Below, one piece after another: positions 51,719-62,300 of a DNA stretch of 64,000 nt (its first letter is position 1; each line of letters opens with the position of its first letter). Both the position numbers and the translations under genes were made by a program. The notes beneath the pieces were generated by a model that searched no databases, was not told where the DNA came from, and saw only the letters and a program-made list of their open reading frames with translations. Origin of the DNA: Adineta steineri (taxonomy: Eukaryota; Rotifera; Eurotatoria; Adinetida; Adinetidae); the NCBI GenBank assembly GCA_905250115.1, contig CAJNOI010000091.1:310001-374000 (forward strand), in the 5' to 3' direction.

Positions 51719-52120
51719 ATGCAACGCTCTAGAATGACACAACCAAATTCAAATACATATTATGAATCATATACAGATGATGATTCTGGTATTAGTCTTG
51801 ATTATGATTATTCGTCAACAAGTGATATTCATTCATCGAGAACAACATTAATTGAACCACCTACACCGATTCAATCAAAAAATATATCATATCGTATTCC
51901 GGATATAATTCAAACAAAAGAAATAAATAGAAAACCGTTAATGACATTTACAACTGATGGAATTATTGAACGTATTCGTCCAATAACGTTGAAAAATAGT
52001 CAAAATGGTGATTATATTATTTGTAATACAAATCGTGGAACATATATTGCTTATCGAACACCAGTTGTTCCTGCGTGGGTTACACAAATCGTACGTGAAG
52101 TGGAATTACGTGAAAAATAA
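51719..52120 (+). CDS. Orphan 133-residue protein
   Basis: Not recognised. One exon with normal local codon use. The N-terminal half (1-60) is Ser/Tyr/Asp-rich and probably disordered (YTDDDSGISLDYDYSS). The C-terminal half looks folded: MTFTTDGIIERIRPITL, then DYIICNTNRGTYIAYRTP and a final helix WVTQIVREVELREK. There is no signal peptide, membrane segment or Cys pattern. Stop codons precede the ATG and long spacers lie on both sides. The length and composition argue for a true gene rather than chance in DNA this AT-rich. Confidence 0.55.
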   Translation: MQRSRMTQPNSNTYYESYTDDDSGISLDYDYSSTSDIHSSRTTLIEPPTPIQSKNISYRIPDIIQTKEINRKPLMTFTTDGIIERIRPITLKNSQNGDYIICNTNRGTYIAYRTPVVPAWVTQIVREVELREK

Positions 52121-53382
52121 GAGACACATCATGTTTATGCAAAAATATTGCTAATGAAGTCCTTTATATTTTCTTCTGTAAATATAATGTCATTATATTT
52201 GCCATATATTTTTAATGTGTGAATATATAAGAACGAAAGAGTACATTGCTGAATGTGTTTTTTATGGGCTCTAAATCTGTAGAGTGTTATACAGCTTGAA
52301 TAATTGAATTTTATTTTTATGGTTGTAAGAAAATAGTTCGCGTGAATACACTAACAAGTTTTTCAATTAATCACGAGTAAATATGACGATATAGATTCAT
52401 TATAAAGCATTGAAAAAAGAAATATGATGAGGTGCTGAATGTTCTTGAATAGAAAGTTATAAATGAGTACTTCCAATGGGTGTCAATTACAATTGCACAT
52501 ATTTCCTTCATCATAAAAATAATGAAATTAATAATATGATTAAATAGTTTTTGAAATTATATATAAGATTTACTTGAGCAGGAGCATATATATTGTATGT
52601 ATGTATATAATATCTATTTATTTATGATCTTTTACCTTTGGTTAGATCATATCTCTTTTGTAAACATATATTTCTTTGCTGCTCCGATTTATCAATAGAT
52701 CGATTTCAGTTCGAATCAGCCTGTAATAATCTAATAGTTCCTTTGTTGGTATAAAAATATGCTGATTTCGAGATATAATTTGCAAGAGACTCAAATATAT
52801 CGTACCAAAAGAAAATCTAATGTTTTCATCTATCGCATGTTAATTCAACTCAGGCAGAGTCGAAAAATTACCAATGCATTTAAAGCTAAAGCTTTCAACA
52901 AACAAATTATATCTAATTCGGAATGAACGTCAATAATTTTGAAAACTGATACCATAGTACGCCAATGATGTTTCAACTTGTTACTAAATCTGTTAGAAGC
53001 TGGATTCGATTTAAAACAGATAAATTTTGAAGGGTGTGGATGTGGGTAATTAATCTACGCTTTGTCCACACCAATACCCACACCCACCCATGCTCAAGAT
53101 GGTTTTTCTGTATGTACTGAAATATATGTGAACTTTATTTCGTTTTTTAATAATAATTTGTTTTTCAAATAGAATCCATATTCTTTATTTATCAAAACGA
53201 TTGTTTAGAAGTACTGATAAAATTTTATTTAACAAAAAATGAATCGTACAAATCATGAAAAAAAATTATAAAAAACTACATATCAACTAATATGCAAGGA
53301 ATAATCTTTGTAATATCAGCAGAACGAATCAGTAGTATGAAAGGAAAAGATTTATTTTGATACTTTTTCTGTTTTCTTTTTA
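52121..53382. other. Intergenic region with G/C-skewed inverted motif
   Basis: 3' flanks of the orphan ORF and the giant gene (convergent). At about 53033-53094 GGGTGTGGATGTGGG faces CCCACACCCACCC across about 40 bases, in otherwise AT-rich DNA. No gene seen. Confidence 0.5.
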
Positions 53383-56300
53383 TCATGTATAAGTATGAGA
53401 TACATACTTTTGCCGATAGTATTCTACCATTTCATTTCCTTGAGATCCTGCTGTTTTTCTAAGAACTTCTTCAGTTACAAAATTAGTTAACATTTCAGCT
53501 CCTTGAGGAGAATTAATATTTAATTTTTCACAACGTCCTGATGTTGCACTAGACATCTCTCTAAAATTTTTTTCAGCACCATCATGAAGATAAAATGCAT
53601 GAATAGGGATATTTTTAGCTTTCAATTTTTGTAATTCTGTTAAGTAATGAGTAGGTGTTTTATATTTAGTTTTACTCCAATATGCTTCACCTCCATTCGT
53701 TTCACGATCTCTATTAATTGCTGATACATCTTTTGTAGGTGCATCTGCAACCAGTATTACTTGAGAGAGCCCATCCGATTGTTCACTTTGCTCAACTGCA
53801 TGAGATAGTCCTATTTCAATAGCTTCTTCATAATCCCCACCCCCTTTAGCTGTAACTGTTGCCATGAAATCTCTCAATTTACTTGGTTTTGTTTCCCAAG
53901 AAGAACTCTGAAGAATTCCATCTGCTTTACAATCATAATCTCTATAAACGACAAATTGCATTTGAAAGGCATCATCTGGTAACCCATTTTTGGATAGAAC
54001 AGTTGATGCACGTTCAAACATTGTACAGACTGTTTCTTTAGCAGCAGATAATAGATTAGACATAGATCCTGTTGCATCCATAAGTAAAACACTACGTGAA
54101 GGAGCTATTACTAGATTCGCTCCTTGATTTCGTTTAGCTAAAAAAGTTTTAGCTTCTGAAATTTTTCCCGATGCTAAATCACTCATAAATTCTTTTGAAG
54201 CTTTATGATCAGCTTCACATTGTTTAATACCAAGTCCTTTAGCACCAGCTTTACTCTCATAAAGAGCAGTACGTATCTTATCTAAATTATCATGAAGTTT
54301 TTCATGATGTATCTTCACAATATCATCTTTCCAAGTAGAACCAAGTATCCATTCTAAATCACTATCTAATAAAATCATTCGATAAGAACCTTTCTCTCCT
54401 TGCCGTGCTCCTCTACCCATAATTTGGTATTCTTCAGATTTTTCTTCGGAAAAAAATGTCTGTAATACATGTATACCACCATCTAAGAGCAATTTTTGAT
54501 TACGACATATAAAATCAGTTCCACGCCCGAACATTCGAGTTAAGAGTGTCACTTTATCTGCTTGTGAAGCACGTTTAACAAATAATTCTCTATCTGATAC
54601 GGAGACTTTTTCTGTTATGATGTGAACATTTTTTCGCATGGGAGCAAATATTTCAGAGCGATAAAATGCCGTTAGTTTTTCTTCCGATTCAAAAAATACG
54701 AGAATTGAACGATGTAAATCACATATAGTACGAATTTCTCCAAAAATTTCCATAAAATATTCACTTTCATTAACAACTTGTACATCAAACGAAGGGTTAT
54801 ATTTACGATTACTCTCTCCATATACTGATGGTATATAAGTTTTTCTAGTTATTGAATATACATTTTCTAAAATTTTTTTTTCAACTTCAGCTAAAGTTTT
54901 TAAAGTACCAGTTACACCACCAATAAATACAAATTCATGAGGCATTTCAGCATATGAAAATGTTCCACAATTTATTAAGATACCAACATTATCATCTAAA
55001 CTATCCTTACTAATATTACCCTTTTCATTTTCATAATAATAAGTCCAAACAGTATCATAACCAAGAACTACATTATCTGCAATAGATTCACCATCGACAT
55101 AAGCTATTTTATCATTATGAACAATATAAGTTGACGATTTATATGATTTTAGAGCAGCTAACATATCTTTTATAGCTTCATCAAAAAGAAATATCCAGTT
55201 TGTATATTTATTTATACAAGTTTTATATGCTGGTAAAGATTTAACAGCATTCAATGATATAACGGTTTTATTTTGCCAAATAGCATCTAATAATGCTTTT
55301 ATTGATGGATCTTTTAGATATACAGATGGTATATAGACTCCTCCGTAATATTTATCACTAAGAAAAACATCAACTTCATCAATTAATAATACTTTTGCGC
55401 GTATACGTGATTTTGTATCAATTGCATCTATTGTACTTTTATTGTTGACGATCATATCACGTACTTTATCTCTAATATTACATTGTTCATTCAATAATTG
55501 TTCACATAATTTATTGAAAGTTCCATATTCAATACGCTTTTCTATTCCAAGTGTTACAAAAACAGAAGCAAAATCCTTTGCATCTCGTGTACTTAAAACA
55601 TCACTATAACATGAACAATTAACATCAACATCAGTCAGAGCGAAAACACAAGCAGTAACTGCCATAACAACTGATTTACCTTCACCTGTACCTAATTCTA
55701 CTAAATTATTTTCTAAATCTTCCGCAATCTTTTTCGAATAAGTTACATTAAGAATAGGTAATTTGCTTTTTTTTGCATATCCAAGGCCAAGTAAACGAAG
55801 AATAGCAATGACTTGCCCAACATGTGGTCTTAATAGATAAGAATTTGCATCCTCAATACCACGCATTGTATTATAATGCTGAGTATTTTTTAATGTCCAA
55901 ATAGCAAAAATATGTGCTAATAAAACAGGAATATCATCTTTAAAACTTTCAGTCCACATAAAAGAACCAGGTTTCTTATTAACTGAACTAACTAAAGATT
56001 TTGTTTGCGTTACTAATACTTCAAGATCTGGTTCATTAGTATCATTTTGCTGAATTGTTTTTAAAAACTTATGAATTAACTTTTGATATGTACTGTTAAA
56101 CGTTTCATAACGTGAACGTAAAACTTCTTTATCAATATCTGTACCTGTTAGTTTATTTAACATATAATCAATATTGTCTTGATTTTGCATATTTTTTCGA
56201 CGTTGTACTACTTCTTTTGCACTTAAAGCTGAATGTTCATTAATCATTCTTGCACCTATCTCAGATTTTTCTAATTCAGAAGATAAACAAAATATACCGG

Positions 56301-59300
56301 TAGCTCCTCGTTTTCCTTGATAACATTTTAAAAAATTATCTATTTTATCATTAATATATTTTCCGAACATAGGAAGATTTTCAGCATAAAATTTCATTTG
56401 ACTTAATTTGTTAGCAACTATATCGATATCTTTTATGTTATTTTCCAATTCTTGACATAAAACATTAACTTTTTTCAAAACATTTTCTTTAGCATCTTCT
56501 AAAACTTGTTGAATATCAATACAAGATGATTTTAGATGTTTATTTAAACTAATCAAATGATTATAATATGTACGAAAACTATCAGTGTCGTCAGTTGTTA
56601 GGTGAGATTGTGATGCTTTACTCATTAATTGATTCTTAATTTGATCGACTTTATTCTTTATTTCGTTTTCTAAACTATCAATATCAATTATTATTAAATC
56701 ATTATCTTTAAATTTTTGATTTATAGATCTTAATATATTCATTGAATATTTAATATTATTAAATAATTCATCACGTGTCGTTTCGTATCTTATTGTTTCA
56801 TCAGTAATGAATTCTACATATATATTTTCCTTCAATTGTTCAATTAAATTTTCAAATTCCGAATACATATCTTCATATGAAATAACATTTTTAAGTAATA
56901 TCGACAAATCTTCTATTAATCTATGATTTACTGAACATTGCTTTATGTGTTGTAATAAAACTTTCCAGTTATTCGATATTAACATAGTTTTCTGAAGATC
57001 AATCACATTTTTATCTTCTAATGCAGTTCGAAATTTCTGTGAATTTTCATTAAGATACGTTGACATTTTTTCAATTGAATTATTCATATTTTGAATAATA
57101 TCATTCGGAAAAAACTCATTAACTTTTTTATCTAATGTATTAAAAAAAAGAAGATAAGTTTCTAAATCAAGAAAAGCTTTTACAACAATATCTGTTTGTT
57201 CAATCGTAGATATATTACTAAGAGTTACACTACAAGTTTGAAAATTCTTTTTTATTAATTTACGAATATTTTCAGATATTCCTTTTATTCCTGGAATATA
57301 CATTCCAACGTGTTTTTCATACATTAAGATTTTCTTAACTAAATGAATAGGGATTTCACTCTTATGCTCATCGAATGATTTCCCTATGTTTGCTTGATAT
57401 ATATATAATTTTTTTAAACATTGTTCTTGTAATACTCTAAGAAGATCACGCATATTTTGTTTATTATATTGTGCTGCTCGACGACCTATTTCAACAATAG
57501 AATGATCACTATGATCGGTATTTATTAATAATTTATCTAAATCTTCCTTGTGACCATTAACCTCATTAGCAATTAATTTACTTAATTCATCAATTTGTTG
57601 TTTAAATTGTATTTGTAAGTCATCAGGTAGAAAATGTAATGCGTAGTTTAATGAATGCATTCGAGCAGAACGTTCATTTAATGGTGCCTTACGTACGTCT
57701 TCTATTGCTAAATTAAAATTTTGACGAATTTTTCCTGTAATTGATGTATAAGCTTGAGTAAATTTTGCACTGCCATGTGCTGCAACTACTTTTAATTTTA
57801 TTAAAAGATCTTTTGGTGGATCTACAGAATATTTATTAACATCAGAAAAATCAATTCTATTAAGAATCTCAGTTACAATACTATCAATTCTTCCTCTTAA
57901 TTCTTTACCTTTTTTCTCGACATCTTCTGATACACAGTAACCTGTTAATTCACGTTGAATCTGACTTAATCTTTCCATACCTTGTTCAACTTCAAAAAAA
58001 CTATCAGCCTGCATAAAAGCTTCAATTGAGCTAAGGCCTCGAAAAAGAATTCCTGCTAAAATATCATTAATTTCATCATCAAACGTTTGTAAATTTCCTC
58101 TAGTTTTCTCATCAAGTAAGCGTATGATACTATTTTTATTACAAGCAGTACGAATTTTATCCATATTTTCTTTTATTTTTATTATTTGATCACGATTATC
58201 TTCTCTTTCTATTTTTCCATCAAGCCAATGTGCAATACTCTTTGTATCCCTCATTAACTTATTCAATGAACTCTGTAAATCATTTTCAATTTGAGCTTTA
58301 TCTCGTACATTCCATGGATCTTCATCAATTTCAGATAATTTATTGGCCGCATTGGCAAAATCTTCCTTGGAGATATATTCTAAAACTGTTCTATATATCA
58401 CTCGACTTTCTTTGTTAATTTCCCCATGATATTGTCGATATAAAGATCCAAATCCATTGCCAGCAAATATAACAACACAAAAACGATCAACACAACTTAA
58501 TGCTTGAGCAATTATTATTTGATCTCTTAATTCTCGAAGTTTTCCTTCAAGTTTATATTCTTCCATTTTAGCACTTAAAATATGATGAAAACTAAGAAAT
58601 TCTTGTTGCCAATATTCAATTATTTCATCACCATTTATACATTGAAAAACATGTGAATATTTATTAAATGATGATAATTCACGTAAATGCATTTCTAATT
58701 CTTGTGTATATAATAATGGATTTTTCTCATTTGAAATTGTACGAATTTCAAAAAAAGTACGATTAATTTCTTGTTTTAAAAAATTTCCATATTCACGAAC
58801 ATATTTTCTTAAATTTTCATTTACATCAATAGCATTTTCTCGTACACTATCATAATCAGCTCTTTCACATTGTATTGTATATATCATTGCATTATTAGCT
58901 ATTGAAGCATTTAATTTATCATTAAAATGATGTGTTTGTTTACTATTTCCACGTTCATTAATAACTTTTGTCATTTTTTTTATTTTATCATCAAATATTT
59001 CATAATCATTAAATCCTTTTTCTCGAAGATAATTTATTTCATCTGATGATGAATGACGAATCTTCAATAATGATTCATATTCTTCATTTATTGATCGAAG
59101 ATTAGTTAAAGAAACAATTATTTCAGAATTTTGATCTTCTAATTGTTGTAAATTACTCTGATGGAATCTTTCTACATCTGAAATTTTGTTATAGATTTCA
59201 TCAATATTTGAATATCCGCAGTTACTTAAATAATTATTCGCTCGTACGTTTCTAACAGAATAGTTTGGTTTGACTGCATTCACTATGCTTCCAACCATAC

Positions 59301-62300
59301 CCGTCTGGGAAGCGCGCATATTCATATATTCTCCAATAATCGTATTGAATTTATTCAATTCTGACTCTTTGTTTTTTTCAATATTTTCTCGTTTTTGACC
59401 TAATTCGTTTTGTTTTTTTATTAATTCTTTAATTTCATCATTCAACATATTAATATCTGCATAACCTTGCTTTTGTAAATATACACGAGCTGGTTGTAAA
59501 CTCTCATATTCTCGTTTAATTTCTTCTAAATTCCTTAAATTTTGTTTTATTCTATAAACATCTTTATCTTCTAAACTAAATGTTTTTTGAATACGTTCAA
59601 ATGAAGCTTTAGCACATTCTGTAAAACGTTTAACAATTTCTTCTCGAAATCCTTTTAATTCCTTAATACTTCCCTCTAAATCACGCATTAATTCAATTTT
59701 TTTAACAATTTCTATAGCAAGAGATATATTCTCAGGATATTTTAATGTAAAATCTAATCTTCTCAAACTATCCCGTAATTGAGTAGCATTCTGTACTAAT
59801 TCTTCTGTAATACGTTCAAGTAAATTTTCGAATGTTCCTGGACTAGCTTTACTGATCCATTCAGAATTTTTTAAACGAACTAATGATTTTGCAAGACTTT
59901 TAAAATTTGTCATATTTATATTTTGATCCATGTTAGTAATTAATTTTTCTGTTTCTGCTTGTATTTTTTGCATATGAATACGAATATTCTCAATAGTTTT
60001 ATAGTAAATTTCAGCAGTTTTTGCTTCAAGTTCAGGAATAGTACGAAGAGAATCCATATCATTTACTAATGACTTAATATGTTCTAAAGCTTGATCTCCA
60101 CTATTATCAAAAATTTCTTTAATTCTTAAACTAATTTTGTTAAAATGACAAATTATCTTTTGAATAAATTTATCATAAATATCTCTCAAACTATGCTTCT
60201 TCCCTTCGGAAACTTGATATTCATCTGATTTTTCTACGAAAGACTTCGAAATTGATTCTTGAAGTGGCGCATTTTCTTTAGCTGATTTTAATATTTCAGT
60301 AGAATTTTTTATAATTTCAAATTCTTCATTACTTAATCGAAGTTTTACTAAAAACGGTTCAATCTCATCTAATAAACTATTTAAATGTTGTAAGAAATAT
60401 TTAACAATATCGCTATATGAATCTTGAATTTGATTATTTAAATAGTTTTTCAAAACACATACAGATTGATAAATTGCCAAAATAATTTTAGCTATTTTTG
60501 GAAAATCATTAGTTAAAATAAACTCACGTGCTGTTTTTATTAATTGATGAAGACGATTTTGAAAGTCTTGACAAGTATCATTATAGCTATCTTCTAATTC
60601 TGAAAATGTATTTTTCAATTCGAAAAAATTTTGTAAATAGACTGCAATTAAAGGACTATTTAATTCTTCCTCTTGTAAACTAATACTTAATTTATTTAGT
60701 TCGATAATAATATTTTGTAACATTGATGCTGGTGATAATAATGTTGAATCTAAATGCTTTCTTAGCATTTGAGCATTAGTTAGATATTCAATACATTTTT
60801 GATAATCAGATATATCTTTTTTCTGTAGTCCATCTTGACTAATTAATGCACGATTAAATTTTTCTTTAATTTCTGAACAATAATTACTAATATTGTCACT
60901 TACAAAACCAATAGATTCTACATAAACTATTCGAACAAAACCTTGGTTTATTAAATCTTTTAGAATCTCTAAATCATTTAAATAAAATAGAACAAGATCA
61001 ATATCTTTATGTTTCATAGCACAAATAATACTGAATCTATCTTTTTGAATATGATCATTAATAATAGATCGAGTTTTTTCACTCATTGAAAGAGAAAAAA
61101 TTTCTCCAGGATTTTTAATACCCTGAGTTATTTTCTTCAGTGTTCGTAATAATTTGTGTGGTTGGTCTTTAGTTGGTTCAATTTTAAAGGTATTATCTTC
61201 GGTTTTATCAATCATATCAGTCAATACACTAACAAATGCAGAATCTGAGCTCAAAGTAACATCGTTATCTACGTGTGCTCGTTTGATTTCTACTAGCAAA
61301 CTATTTATATCTTTGGTATCTGGATATTTTGTGAAAGCATAGACTATAGAATTAAGTCTGTCTTCTATTCCACGTATCATATTTACTAAAATATGGGCTA
61401 GTTTCTGAATACCTTGACCTTTATCACCGAGAGTGAGATAGCTTGACAGAACTAATAATTTGACGCTATTTGTTCTTTTCAAAGCGTCAATAACTCCAAT
61501 ACTATTAGCAATGTCAACTTCGGGACCTGAAGTATCTTCGAATCCTGGTGCATCACATAGAACAATCGTATCAGTTACATGAGGACCTAAAATATCTTTT
61601 AACTGAATAGTAACAGTTGCAATATAGCGCGTCTCAGATCTTTGTAATGGAGTAGTAGTCACATACTTTAAATCTGGATTATCAATTGGTCCAATCATTG
61701 CAACATGATCAAGATATTTTCCAGGCGTAGTTTCTACTTTAACATGTTGCATTTTAGCACCTGATAGAAATTGAATCGTAGTAGATTTACCAGAACCTGT
61801 TGGTCCTATCAGAAGGACTATGTCTTTATTCTTAATTAGTTCAGCGGCTTCCTTAGCTTTGCCTATAAGTCGTTGTATTTCAGATACATTCACTAATCTA
61901 AGCGCTTTCAACAATACGTGTAAATCATGTATTATGACTTGATACTGATCACTTGTGATAAATTTTGTCAAATTGTGAACAATAGTTTCGACATCGTCTG
62001 AAACTTGTTCTTCTCTCTTAAGTTGATATTTTAATTTTTCAAATGACGAACTTATTAAATCTTGATTATTTGGATTTGTATCCTCTTTTAATACTATTCT
62101 TCCAAAGTAAATAAGAAGCTCAAAAACAGTTTTTCTGGCACAATCTGGCATAGAAACGATCTCGGCAAGCAGTTCATCAATATGCAAAAGTTGTTTCTGT
62201 TCGTTAGCGAAATTCATCGAATCATCTACATTTGAGTCCACTATATCTGATTCAGACGGAATCGATTTTGACTCTAAATGTGAAGATAAAGAATATTCTG

